From: Agromyces cerinus subsp. cerinus
Lineage (GTDB): Bacteria > Actinomycetota > Actinomycetes > Actinomycetales > Microbacteriaceae
Direction of reading: 5' to 3'
Assembly (NCBI RefSeq): GCF_900142065.1
Contig: NZ_FSRJ01000001.1
Location: 1,116,001-1,180,000 of the forward strand
DNA: 64,000 nucleotides
In this document: positions 31,877-42,333 of the stretch, one piece after another
Layout of the letters: every line of letters begins with the position of its first letter
Numbering within the stretch: position 1 is the stretch's first letter
Translations under genes and position numbers: made by a program
The notes under the pieces: generated by a model
The model's database searches: none
What the model saw: the letters and a program-made list of their open reading frames with translations, nothing else
What the model was told of the DNA's origin: nothing

Positions 31877-32395
31877 TCAGTTCGCGTCGAGGTGCTCGTC
31901 GAGGAGTTGTGCGAAATCGCCGGGCACGCAATGAGCTTCGCCGGAGACGGTGATCAGCTCCGCGTCGACGAACGCGCCCATGCTCTTGACCGGGCCGCCG
32001 TAGCCGAACAGCACGATCTGCGTTCGGGCCGAATCGACCCGTTCCGGCGAGAGCCCGAGGCTCTCCCAGTGCGTTTCGAGCCCGGTGACGGTTGCTTCGG
32101 CATCGGTGACTCCAGGACCGGTCTGTCGAGCGGTGAAGGTCACCCCGTCGGTGCCGTCGGGAAGCGTGCACTGCTCGGGAGGGTTGTCGACATACTGGGA
32201 CCACCCTGTGGGACCGCCGAGGAATGCGATCGTCGATTCCATGGTCTCGCGGAGCGCCTCGTGTGTCTCTTCAGGGCTCATCTGTTCCTCCGCGCTCGAT
32301 GTCGGGTCAGGTCGGTCGCCGCTGCCGCACCCGCTGAGCAGCAGCATGATCGCGGCAGCGGAAACCACGGCACGACCTGTTCGAAGACGAGTCAC
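31877..32395 (-). CDS. Putative lipoprotein, last gene of the WXG/DUF1023 cassette
   Basis: This encodes 172 residues with a GTG start overlapping the stop of the DUF1023 gene (GTGA). The N-terminus RLRTGRAVV, hydrophobic core and lipobox LLSGC (Cys about residue 23) mark a lipid-anchored, surface-exposed protein. The mature part has two further Cys residues (in PEQCTLPD and EAHCVPGD) that could form a disulfide. No known domain is recognised. Its tight coupling to the DUF1023 protein suggests a partner or a membrane-anchored immunity or chaperone role, which is inference. Confidence 0.82.
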   Translation of the reverse strand: MTRLRTGRAVVSAAAIMLLLSGCGSGDRPDPTSSAEEQMSPEETHEALRETMESTIAFLGGPTGWSQYVDNPPEQCTLPDGTDGVTFTARQTGPGVTDAEATVTGLETHWESLGLSPERVDSARTQIVLFGYGGPVKSMGAFVDAELITVSGEAHCVPGDFAQLLDEHLDAN

Positions 32396-34332
32396 TTCGC
32401 ACCACCAAGCTCGGTTGGAGAAACCAGGATCGGCACACCACCGGGGAACGCCGGCGTGACGAGCCCGCGCTGGAACGGCGTCAACTCCGGAGGAACGTGC
32501 AGCGTCAGGTCCGCGGACTGCTGGGTCGTCGCAAGCGCGATGTTCATCAGCGACTCCGAGTTGCTCTCGAGGTAACCGTAGCCGTCGCCGCGGACCATCG
32601 GGTCGTGCGCGGTGGTCGCGTTGAGGTCAGGGCTTCCCGGAACGCCGTTGGTGCCGAACCGGGTCGCCCCGAAGCTCTCGTCCATCGGGTTCAGTCGGTG
32701 GCTTCCCTCACGTCCGGTCCAGGCCCATTCGTCGCCGAGCCCCGCCTCGAGCTTCGGAGCGACATCTCGTGCCTGCCCCGCGAAGACAAGCTCGGCATGC
32801 AGATCATGCACCGACTCGATCGATGGTTCGATGCCTGCCGAGCCGATCATCACGAACGCATCGACGCCCTGGTCGGCGGCTGCCAGAGCGTCGGCGGCCG
32901 TGGTGGTCCCGTAGGAGTGCGCGACCACATTCAGCTGCGTCTCGCGCGTACCCGAGACGGCGTTGTATGCGTCGATGTCGACATTGAGCCGCTCCCCGCC
33001 CGCTCGTGCGTAGTCGCCCATCAGCACTCCGAAGTTCATGTTCTCGGTGTCCGGCACCGGCGGCGTCTCGTATCCGATCCACGCGATCACCGCATGCCGT
33101 GTGCCGCTCTCCACGGACAGCTGCATGTCGTACAGGTTCTGCCCCGCTCGCGCCCATCCGACCACGCCGTCGGTCGTGGTCGTGCCCATGCCCGGGACGA
33201 GGAAACTGACGTTCTCGGCGAGGTCAAGATTGCCGATCGAGACCTGGGCGAGCGGAGGGACATCCGCTGTCAGGCCGATCAGCTGTCGCTGCACCTCGTC
33301 TCGGGTTCCGTTCACTGCGGCATCGATGTTCTCGAGCGCCGTGAGACGCGTTCGTGCGCCCTCGGCGGCGAGGTGGAACTGGTTCATCGGCTGCCCCGCT
33401 GCTCCCGGCCCCGGATCGAGTGCGCCAGCGAGATCGACTGCGGCTTCGGCCTCCGCAATCTGGGCGGCGAGCCAGATTCGGTTGGCTTGGTCACGGGCAC
33501 CGTACGCGACCCCGCCGAGGTTGCCGATGACTCCCGGAGCGGCGGCGATCAGCGCGGACTGCAACGCGGAGGGGATGTACGAACCGGCATCGTCGTATTC
33601 GCCGCCGAGACCCGCCCACCATTCCGCGACGTCGGACGCCTCGGGAGGGCTGGTCCTCAGCTGCTCGAGGAGCTCAGGATGCGTGCGTGCGAGAGTGAGG
33701 AGCTCCATCGGAGTCAGCTGGGCGAGCCTCTGCAGGAGCGGAGTACTCCCGCCGGCGGTGCCGGTGGACGCAGCGACGCCGCCACGTGCGGCCGCACCAC
33801 TCAGACCGGACCGGCACACGGTGTCCGCAATGAGCCGCGCTTCGACGATGGCCGCCCATTCGCGCGTCGCGGTACTGAGTGAATCCTCGGCCTCGGAGAG
33901 GTCGGCGCGGAGCCGCTCCTGCTCGGCTCCCTCGCCAGGCGTGAGCAGCACGGTCGGCGTGGGGAGCGAGCTCACCTGCGAGTCAAGGAACCACACCTTC
34001 GCCTGAGCCTCGTCGCGCCGGGCACGCACGCTCCGCACGCGCGCCTGGATCTCTTCGAGGTCGGTCGCATACCGCTGCAGGACATTGGTCTCGTGCTCGA
34101 GACGGGAGGCGAGCAGGTCGGGCTCCGGTTGCAGGGTGGCCATCGCACCCCGAACAGCGTCTGCGGTCTTTCCGTTCCAACCGTCGGCGGCGAGTTGGAT
34201 GGCGCTGTTCAGCGCGGTCGCACCGCCGGTTCGGAGCACGATCACCAGGGCCCAGAGCGACCACGCGTACGCTCGGATATCGGCGACGCTGCCTGCACCC
34301 GGATCGTCATCGGACCAGGTCTGCCCGGTCAT
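32392..34332 (-). CDS. DUF1023-type alpha/beta hydrolase with helical WXG-like N-terminus
   Basis: This encodes 646 residues. Residues 1-200 are helical, with a DGWNGKTADAVRGAM segment (a W-N-G motif) and a coiled-coil-like middle, as in proteins that partner WXG100 factors. The C-terminal part is a DUF1023 hydrolase: FLVPGMGTTTTDG (about residue 395), nucleophile elbow VVAHSYGTTT (about 475), and a late His in TTAHDPMVRGDGYG. No signal peptide is present, so export would need a specialised route such as type VII secretion. It is coupled by 4-base overlaps to a small WXG-like gene upstream and a lipoprotein downstream. Confidence 0.85.
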   Translation of the reverse strand: MTGQTWSDDDPGAGSVADIRAYAWSLWALVIVLRTGGATALNSAIQLAADGWNGKTADAVRGAMATLQPEPDLLASRLEHETNVLQRYATDLEEIQARVRSVRARRDEAQAKVWFLDSQVSSLPTPTVLLTPGEGAEQERLRADLSEAEDSLSTATREWAAIVEARLIADTVCRSGLSGAAARGGVAASTGTAGGSTPLLQRLAQLTPMELLTLARTHPELLEQLRTSPPEASDVAEWWAGLGGEYDDAGSYIPSALQSALIAAAPGVIGNLGGVAYGARDQANRIWLAAQIAEAEAAVDLAGALDPGPGAAGQPMNQFHLAAEGARTRLTALENIDAAVNGTRDEVQRQLIGLTADVPPLAQVSIGNLDLAENVSFLVPGMGTTTTDGVVGWARAGQNLYDMQLSVESGTRHAVIAWIGYETPPVPDTENMNFGVLMGDYARAGGERLNVDIDAYNAVSGTRETQLNVVAHSYGTTTAADALAAADQGVDAFVMIGSAGIEPSIESVHDLHAELVFAGQARDVAPKLEAGLGDEWAWTGREGSHRLNPMDESFGATRFGTNGVPGSPDLNATTAHDPMVRGDGYGYLESNSESLMNIALATTQQSADLTLHVPPELTPFQRGLVTPAFPGGVPILVSPTELGGAK

Positions 34333-34610
34333 GCGAGCGCCCTGACGAGCGACGCCTCCGCGAGGTCGAGACTGTCCAGCCCGTCGCGGGTCGTGCCGGC
34401 GAGGGCCCGAAGGGATGCGGCGACGGTCGCCGCGTGCCCGGCTCGCAGTCGGTCGTTCTCCGCCGCGACGGACGCGATGCCCGGCGTTCCGAACCATACG
34501 GTGTTCGGCGCGGTCTCCGAGACCGAGTCGAGCGCCTCGCGCGCCGTCGTGAGCCACGCCGCAACGGACCGCACCTGCGAGTCCGATACCCGAAGCTCAG
34601 GGATCACCAC
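34329..34610 (-). CDS. Small WXG100-like helical protein
   Basis: This is a 93-residue helical protein with a central WFG turn (in NTVWFGTPGIAS), matching the W-x-G hairpin of WXG100/ESAT-6 family proteins. Length fits the family. The start is the GTG at 34610. The stop overlaps the DUF1023 gene start (ATGA), and the gene follows 15 bases after another ESAT-6-like gene, so the two may form the heterodimer usual for type VII substrates. Confidence 0.72.
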   Translation of the reverse strand: MVIPELRVSDSQVRSVAAWLTTAREALDSVSETAPNTVWFGTPGIASVAAENDRLRAGHAATVAASLRALAGTTRDGLDSLDLAEASLVRALA

Positions 34611-34625
34611 TGCACGTACCAGTCG

Positions 34626-34922
34626 TCAGCGTGCGATGCGCGAGGCGATCTGCGCGTCGACGTCGCCGAGCGTGGTCGCCGTCGTGCGGAGGAACAGCGC
34701 GAGGTCGTCGAGCCCGCCGATGGTGTTCGTCGCACCCGAGGTGAACCGGTTGTACGCCTCTGCGAACGCGCCCGATGCCTTGTCGGTGGTGAATCCCTGG
34801 GCGACGAGGGCGTTGATCTGCCCCTGCAGTTTCGTGAGGGTGGCATTGATCTCATCGCGGCCGACAGCCAACTGGTCCGCCTTCGCGTTCAGTTCACCGA
34901 AAGTGACGTTCATGTTCGCCAT
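34626..34922 (-). CDS. ESAT-6/WXG100-like protein
   Basis: This protein has 98 residues with the start at ATG 34922; longer in-frame starts exist, but this one gives the family length and has GGGGAA seven bases upstream. The sequence is two predicted amphipathic helices: NVTFGELNAKADQLAVGRDEI and ASGAFAEAYNRFTSGA, followed by a TIGGLDDLALFLRTTATTLGD repeat-like helix. The central W-x-G is degenerate, as in proteins often labelled pore-forming ESAT-6 family in this group. It is the first gene of the cassette. Confidence 0.75.
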   Translation of the reverse strand: MANMNVTFGELNAKADQLAVGRDEINATLTKLQGQINALVAQGFTTDKASGAFAEAYNRFTSGATNTIGGLDDLALFLRTTATTLGDVDAQIASRIAR

Positions 34923-35046
34923 GTGCGCGTTCCCCATTCTTCGACGCTCGGCGGTCATCGCGCCGAACAACTGGGATCGAGCCTACGACAACTCCGACCC
35001 CCGGAAGCCGCGATTCCACAGGCCACGACCGCATTTCCTGCGCACT

Positions 35047-35071
35047 CGAGGCCGGCGATGAAGCCGCCTCG
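35047..35071 (-). terminator. Possible terminator after comEC
   Basis: The stem is CGAGG-(C)-CGGC / GCCG-CCTCG with one bulged base and a GATGAA loop, 39 bases beyond the comEC stop and before the ESAT-6-like gene. It would separate the comEA-comEC operon from the WXG cassette. Moderate stem and no T-run. Confidence 0.4.
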
Positions 35072-35109
35072 GAACGCATCAGGGACACCACTGAGATTCG
35101 ACTCGCGGT

Positions 35110-37479
35110 TCACTGCTCGACGGCGCTCCGCTCGGTCCAGAGATCGAATCCGCCGCCGTCCGTCGTCAGCAGCGCGGTGCCCGACGTGTCGGTGCGCACC
35201 ACCGCCGTGCCGTTCGCACGCAGCAGGTCGAGGAGCCGGTCGGTCGGGTGGCCGTAGCCGTTGTCGGCGCCGACCCCGATCACGCCGACCGTCGCGCCGA
35301 GTTCGTCGTAGAGGCGCTCACTCTGGTCGGCCGAGCCGTGATGCGCGACCTTCACGAGATCGACGGGGCCGAGCGTCGCAGAGCGCAGCATCCGGGCCTG
35401 CGCCTCCTCACCGAGGTCGCCGAGGAAGAGGCCGCGGTACTCGGGTGTCGAGACGTCGAGCACCACGCTGGCATCGTTGCCGGGCGGCGCGTCGGGCCGA
35501 GGCCACACCACGCGCCAGCGTGCGTCGCCGAGGGTGCCGCCGAAGCCGGCGACGACCTCGACCGACTCAGCACCCGCCGCGACGAGCGGATCCAGTGCAC
35601 GCGTCGACCGGTCGCCGTCGAGCGGCCCGTGCAGCACGGTGTCGACGAGCCCGGCGACCGCCGACACTCCCCCGGCATGATCGGCATCCCAGTGCGTCAA
35701 CACGAGCAGATCGATGCGCGTGATGCCCAGCAGCGTCAGGCACCGCGAGAGCGCGGCCGGATCCGGCCCGGTGTCGATCAGCGCCGTCGCCTCGGCCGAG
35801 CGGAGGAGGACCGCATCGCCCTGCCCGATGTCGCACGCAGCGACATCCCAGTCCAACGGCCGCGTCGCCGCACCGATGAGCGGCCGTCCCGCGAAGAGTC
35901 CGACGGGCACGGCGATCGCCACGATGAGCACGGCGGCCGCGACACCACGCACTCGCCGCCGGCGCCGCGACCCGAGGAGCAGCCAGAGCGCGATCGCCGT
36001 GCACGCCGCGAGGAGCAGTGCGCCCGGGGCATCCGGCAGCCATTCGAGGCGGGCAGCGGGCATGGCCGATGAGGCCCGAGCGAGCAACGCGATCCACGAG
36101 GCGGGCAACCACGCGAGCTGCAGGCACGCGAACCCGACCGAGGGCAGCACCGGCAGGAGCAGGCAGCCGATGAGGCCGACCACCGTGCCGACGGGCGCCG
36201 CCGGCGCCGCGAGCAGATTCGCCGGCACCCCGTAGAGGGCGAGCGCCGGGTCGAGCAGCACGAGCACCGGCTGGCAGGCCAGCTGGGCGGCGAGCGGCAC
36301 GCCGATGACCGCGGCGACGGGCAACGGCATCCAGCGTGCGAGCGCAACGGTGAGCGGCCGCGCGAGCAGCAGGAGCCCCGCCGTCGCGAACACCGACAGC
36401 GCGAACCCGTAGTCGCGGGCGTACCAGGGGTCGGCCACCAGCAACACGACGACCGCGAGCGAGAGCGCGGCGGTGCCGCCACCCGGTCGACCCGCCGCGA
36501 CGGCCACGAGCACGACGACGGCCATCGTCGCTGCGCGAACGACACTCGCCTCGGGCGTGACGAGCACCACGAACCCCGCGAGGGCCGCGAGGGCGACGAC
36601 GACACGCAGCAGCCGAGGCAGGCCGAGCAGCGCGGCGAGGGCGAATGCCGCTGCGGTCACGATGGCGCAGTTCGCCCCCGAGACCGCCGTCAGGTGGCTG
36701 AGCGACGCCGCCTTCATTGCTGTGTCGAGGCCCTCGTCGACCGCACTCGTGTCGCCGATCGCGAGCCCGGGCACGAGCGCGCCGCCGTCGCCGCCGAGCG
36801 CGCCGGCGGTCTCGGCGAAGCCGGTGCGCAGGCCGACGGTCCAGGCGAGCCACGGCGGCGGCAGCGTCACCGAGCGGATGTCTCCCACGGGCGCCAATCG
36901 GAACGCCGCCCCCTCTTCGGCCGGCAATGCCGTTACACGAGCCGAGAACGTGACCCGGGCGCCGAGCTGCAGCTCGCCCGCGGGCAGTGAGAGCGCCGTC
37001 GTCACGGGTACCGCGTGCGCCGCGGCACCGTCGATGCCGACGAGCCTGCCGTCGACCCGGAGCGGCGGGGCCTCGCCCTCGGCGAACCAGTTCGTGCGCA
37101 TGACCCGGGGTGCACCGGTGAGTTCGATCGTGACCTCGGCAGTGCGATGCTCCTGGGCTGCGTCGGCGAGTGGAGAGGACTCTCGCGCGCCGAGCCCGAG
37201 CGCCACGGAGCTCGCCACGAGGGCGCCGCCCGAAATCACGACGAGCGCCGTCGCCGCCGCGCGAACGAACGGTGCGCCGACGGCGCCAGCGCCGCCCGCT
37301 GCGGGTCGTCGGCGCTCCCGCAGCACTCCCATGACGGCGAGGCCGACAGCGAGGAACGCCGCCGCCCACAGCGCCCAGGCGACGAGCGCGGCGCTCGAGG
37401 CGCCTCCGGTGATGCCGAGGGCGCACCATCCGGCCAGCCACGCGAACATCGCGGGCAGGAGCAGGCGGAGGTCGCGCAC
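35110..37479 (-). CDS. comEC: ComEC/Rec2 DNA-uptake channel
   Basis: This is a 789-residue polytopic membrane protein with the N-terminal OB-like region (about 110-190), the Competence domain of many helices (about 220-510, starting AMKAASLSHLTAVSGANCA) and a C-terminal metallo-beta-lactamase domain (about 540-780) with VLTHWDADHAGG and a KVAHHGSADQ motif. It would carry single-stranded DNA across the membrane. The GTG start abuts the comEA stop without a gap. No type IV pilus or ComFA-like gene is visible, so competence itself is not shown. Confidence 0.96.
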   Translation of the reverse strand: MRDLRLLLPAMFAWLAGWCALGITGGASSAALVAWALWAAAFLAVGLAVMGVLRERRRPAAGGAGAVGAPFVRAAATALVVISGGALVASSVALGLGARESSPLADAAQEHRTAEVTIELTGAPRVMRTNWFAEGEAPPLRVDGRLVGIDGAAAHAVPVTTALSLPAGELQLGARVTFSARVTALPAEEGAAFRLAPVGDIRSVTLPPPWLAWTVGLRTGFAETAGALGGDGGALVPGLAIGDTSAVDEGLDTAMKAASLSHLTAVSGANCAIVTAAAFALAALLGLPRLLRVVVALAALAGFVVLVTPEASVVRAATMAVVVLVAVAAGRPGGGTAALSLAVVVLLVADPWYARDYGFALSVFATAGLLLLARPLTVALARWMPLPVAAVIGVPLAAQLACQPVLVLLDPALALYGVPANLLAAPAAPVGTVVGLIGCLLLPVLPSVGFACLQLAWLPASWIALLARASSAMPAARLEWLPDAPGALLLAACTAIALWLLLGSRRRRRVRGVAAAVLIVAIAVPVGLFAGRPLIGAATRPLDWDVAACDIGQGDAVLLRSAEATALIDTGPDPAALSRCLTLLGITRIDLLVLTHWDADHAGGVSAVAGLVDTVLHGPLDGDRSTRALDPLVAAGAESVEVVAGFGGTLGDARWRVVWPRPDAPPGNDASVVLDVSTPEYRGLFLGDLGEEAQARMLRSATLGPVDLVKVAHHGSADQSERLYDELGATVGVIGVGADNGYGHPTDRLLDLLRANGTAVVRTDTSGTALLTTDGGGFDLWTERSAVEQ

Positions 37480-38148
37480 TCAGAGTGCCACGACTGGCTC
37501 GAGGCCCGCGAACACGGCGTCGCCGATGCCCGCGACGTCGAGCAGTTGGTCGATGGACGTGAACGGACCGTTGGCGTCGCGCCAGTCGATGATGCGTTGC
37601 GCGAGCGCCGGTCCGATGCGCGGGAGCGTGTCGAGCTCGGTGAGGTCCGCGGTGTTCAGATGCACGAGGCCGTCGGCCGGGCCGGCGCCCGGCACCGACG
37701 CCCCCGCGGCAGCAGGCGGCGGCACCTGGCCGACCACCGGCACCGCGAGTTGCTCGCCGTCGACGAGCGGACGCGCGAGGTTCACCCCGGCGGGATCGGC
37801 GTCGGGCGTCAGACCGCCCGCCGCCGCGATGGCATCGACGACCCGAGCACCCGCGTCGAGCTCGACGAGCCCGGGCCGCACGACGGCGCCGAGCACGTGC
37901 ACGAGCACCGACGGCGCGCCCACGGTCGACGACGGGTCGACCGAGGCATCCGCTCGCCCGTCCCCGGATGCCTCGATGCGCGCCTGCTCGCCACCCCCAC
38001 CCGCACCGAACGACATGAGCGCGGCCACCGCCACCGCCAGCACGAACAGCACCACGGCGGCGCCGACGCCGACACGCACGCGCGGGCTCGCGCGGCGGGC
38101 GGAGGGATCGAGCGCCGCCAACGGGTCGACGGCATCGCGAGCGGGCAT
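37480..38148 (-). CDS. comEA: ComEA-type DNA-binding protein (SLBB + HhH)
   Basis: This encodes 222 residues. One N-terminal membrane anchor (about residues 25-45) is followed by a low-complexity linker. A SLBB-like domain (about 80-135; VLVHVLGAVVRPGLVEL) and a C-terminal double helix-hairpin-helix (about 160-222; HLNTADLTELDTLPRIGPALAQRIIDWR) complete it. It binds incoming double-stranded DNA at the cell surface. A TAACGT -10 (38155-38160) lies six bases before the ATG, pointing to a leaderless comEA-comEC message. Confidence 0.95.
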   Translation of the reverse strand: MPARDAVDPLAALDPSARRASPRVRVGVGAAVVLFVLAVAVAALMSFGAGGGGEQARIEASGDGRADASVDPSSTVGAPSVLVHVLGAVVRPGLVELDAGARVVDAIAAAGGLTPDADPAGVNLARPLVDGEQLAVPVVGQVPPPAAAGASVPGAGPADGLVHLNTADLTELDTLPRIGPALAQRIIDWRDANGPFTSIDQLLDVAGIGDAVFAGLEPVVAL

Positions 38149-38251
38149 GCTCGCACGTTACGACGATCGTCATCATTCGAGCTGTGGTCAGCAGAGCTCA
38201 GTGCAAGCGGACCGGGGTTCCTCCGCTGTCGAGGAGGAGTGTCGCTCAGAA

Positions 38252-38426
38252 GCCCCCTCTCTCCGCAGGCCTCGATGCAGCGCCAATGCTCGCAGCGCGC
38301 CCGGCCGGTACCGCCGTTGCCGTCGATGAAGGGATGGATCGTCGCGAACTGGGCATGGGCGTTCGCCGCGCGCCCGCAGCGAGGAACCCGAGCCTCCGTC
38401 GCCTTGGTGCAACTCAAATGTTGCAC
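38252..38426 (-). pseudogene. Remnant of a Fic-family gene
   Basis: The minus-strand frame shows AHAQFATIHPFIDGNGGTGR (the HPF to TGR part at 38301-38336). This is nearly the Fic core HPFxxGNGRxxR with the conserved Arg after GNG changed to Gly (codon GGT). Only some 20 residues upstream of the motif remain, and the continuation is lost or frameshifted: the downstream reading matches better in another frame. No complete gene can be built, so this is a decayed fragment, not an active AMPylator. It lies in the 342-base gap between comEA and the VOC gene. Confidence 0.7.
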
Positions 38427-38453
38427 TCGCGATGGTGCAACCCTAAGGTTGCA
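38408..38453. promoter_or_regulatory. Two tandem TGCAAC-N6-GTTGCA dyads over the VOC gene promoter
   Basis: Dyad 1 has TGCAAC at 38408-38413 and GTTGCA at 38420-38425. Dyad 2 has the same arms at 38436-38441 and 38448-38453, 28 bp apart. A weak promoter, TTGCAC (38421-38426), 17-base spacer, TAAGGT (38444-38449), lies inside them. Occupancy would therefore block RNA polymerase at the gene starting at 38491. No regulator gene is adjacent. Confidence 0.7.
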
Positions 38454-38490
38454 TCAACCTGTCAGACCAACTCGTATCGAGGAGCACACC

Positions 38491-38871
38491 GTGACCGATC
38501 AGCATCCCGCGTTCTCAGGCGGACGCAACGTCGCCCTGAAGGTGCCGCCGCACCGCTACGAGGCGACGGTCAGGTTCTATCGCGACATCCTGCAGCTCCC
38601 AGCGGTCTCCGGACCGGACGGCGATGCCACGGGATTCGAATTCGGCCCCTGCAACCTCTGGATCGACAATTGTCCAGGGCTCTCGCAGGCCGAAGTGTGG
38701 CTCGAGCTGGTGGCTTCCGACACCGGATCGGCAGCGGAGGTGCTGGAGAACGCCGGGATCGCGCGACGCGACGAGATCGAAGACCTCGGCACCGGGTTCG
38801 ACGGGTTCTGGATATCGTCGCCGTCAGACGTGATCCACCTGGTCGACTCGCAGAAGCAGTCCTGGGCCTGA
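38491..38871 (+). CDS. VOC-superfamily (glyoxalase-like) protein
   Basis: This is a 126-residue protein of the vicinal oxygen chelate fold: NVALKVPPHRYEATVRFYRDILQLP, FEFGPCNLWIDNC and VIHLVDSQ at the end. The first metal position that is usually His appears as Ala-Leu-Lys, so the metal site is incomplete and the protein may bind a ligand rather than catalyse. The start is the GTG at 38491, with GAGGAG six bases upstream. Two tandem operator dyads precede it, so it is likely under tight repression. Confidence 0.75.
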   Translation: MTDQHPAFSGGRNVALKVPPHRYEATVRFYRDILQLPAVSGPDGDATGFEFGPCNLWIDNCPGLSQAEVWLELVASDTGSAAEVLENAGIARRDEIEDLGTGFDGFWISSPSDVIHLVDSQKQSWA

Positions 38872-38934
38872 CCTCGCTCACATCCCGATCGCGCTGGATG
38901 TCCGACCGCCGTGCAGCGCGGGAGAATGAGCGGC

Positions 38935-39600
38935 ATGAGTCCCGAAGCGCGTCCACCTCACCGTCACCCGCGCGCGGTGCTCCTCGATTTCCACGGCACC
39001 CTGGCCGTCGCTCGATCGGTCGACGAGTGGATCGCCGATGCGCGCACGCGGGTGCCCCACGACGTCGACCCGTCCGCGGGGCTCTCCGATCGGATTCGGA
39101 ACGTATGGGTGGACGCGAGGCAGCGGTTCCCGACACTGGACTGGGACCTCGACCCCACCTCGCATCGGCACGCATTCGTGTCGACGATCTCCCGCGACGA
39201 TCGTGCGTCGCTCGAGCTCGCGGAATCCCTGTACGAGACGATGCCTCAGCAGTGGGTGCTGAACGCCGGTGCCGCTGCATTCATCGCTCGCGCCTCCGCC
39301 ATCGGGATGCCCCTGGCCGTCGTGTCGAACATCGCGCTGGATGTCCGGCCCGCCTTGAATCGCTGGGGGCTCGCGTCCGCGTTCGACGCGGTGATCCTGT
39401 CGTATGAGGTCGGGTATGCGAAGCCCGATCCGCGGATCTTCCGACTCGCCTCGGACTCGCTCGGCGCCGACCCGAGGCACTGCGTCATGATCGGCGACTC
39501 GTGGCACGACGACGGCGGTGCGGCGGCTCTCGGAATGCGGTGCATGATCGCTCGACCGGAGCAGATGCACCGCGCCTTCGAACTCGCCCTGCCGTCGTGA
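38935..39600 (+). CDS. HAD-superfamily hydrolase
   Basis: This is a 221-residue HAD phosphatase-like protein. Motif I reads LLDFHGTLA, so the second Asp of DxD (the general acid/base) is His. Motif II is VVSN, motif III Lys in YAKPDPRIF, and motif IV IGDSWHDD. A helical cap lies between residues 20 and 95. The substrate is unknown. ATG 38935 is chosen with GGAG ten bases upstream; an ATG three codons earlier and a GTG further up are possible. A strong terminator follows. Confidence 0.85.
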   Translation: MSPEARPPHRHPRAVLLDFHGTLAVARSVDEWIADARTRVPHDVDPSAGLSDRIRNVWVDARQRFPTLDWDLDPTSHRHAFVSTISRDDRASLELAESLYETMPQQWVLNAGAAAFIARASAIGMPLAVVSNIALDVRPALNRWGLASAFDAVILSYEVGYAKPDPRIFRLASDSLGADPRHCVMIGDSWHDDGGAAALGMRCMIARPEQMHRAFELALPS

Positions 39601-39648
39601 CCGGGCAGCTGTCAGTCCGGCGCTGATCGCCGGCGAGCACCCGGGAGT

Positions 39649-39677
39649 CGAACCCTCCCCGTCTCGGGGAGGGTTCG
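39649..39677. terminator. Bidirectional terminator between HAD gene and leuS
   Basis: There is a perfect 13-bp stem CGAACCCTCCCCG / CGGGGAGGGTTCG with a 3-base loop (TCT), centred 63 bases after the HAD stop and 6 bases beyond the leuS stop. Part of it resembles a tRNA T-arm on the minus strand, but no tRNA can be folded. Confidence 0.85.
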
Positions 39678-39682
39678 CACGA

Positions 39683-42256
<2,574 letters not shown>

Positions 42257-42333
42257 GTGACTCTCAATCGTGTATCGCTCGGGGAGGGCTTCCGGGCGCG
42301 CCGGATCACGGCGCACTCGGGTATCAAGCCTAC

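Noticed and set aside
31877..34970. A complete type VII secretion system
   Set aside because: Only WXG-like, hydrolase and lipoprotein genes are present; no EccC-type ATPase, EccB/D/E or mycosin is in the window.
39641..39677. Minus-strand tRNA T-arm-like stretch (GGTTCGACTCCCG) near leuS
   Set aside because: No acceptor stem, anticodon arm or D-arm can be paired around it; the strong 13-bp hairpin explains the sequence as a terminator.
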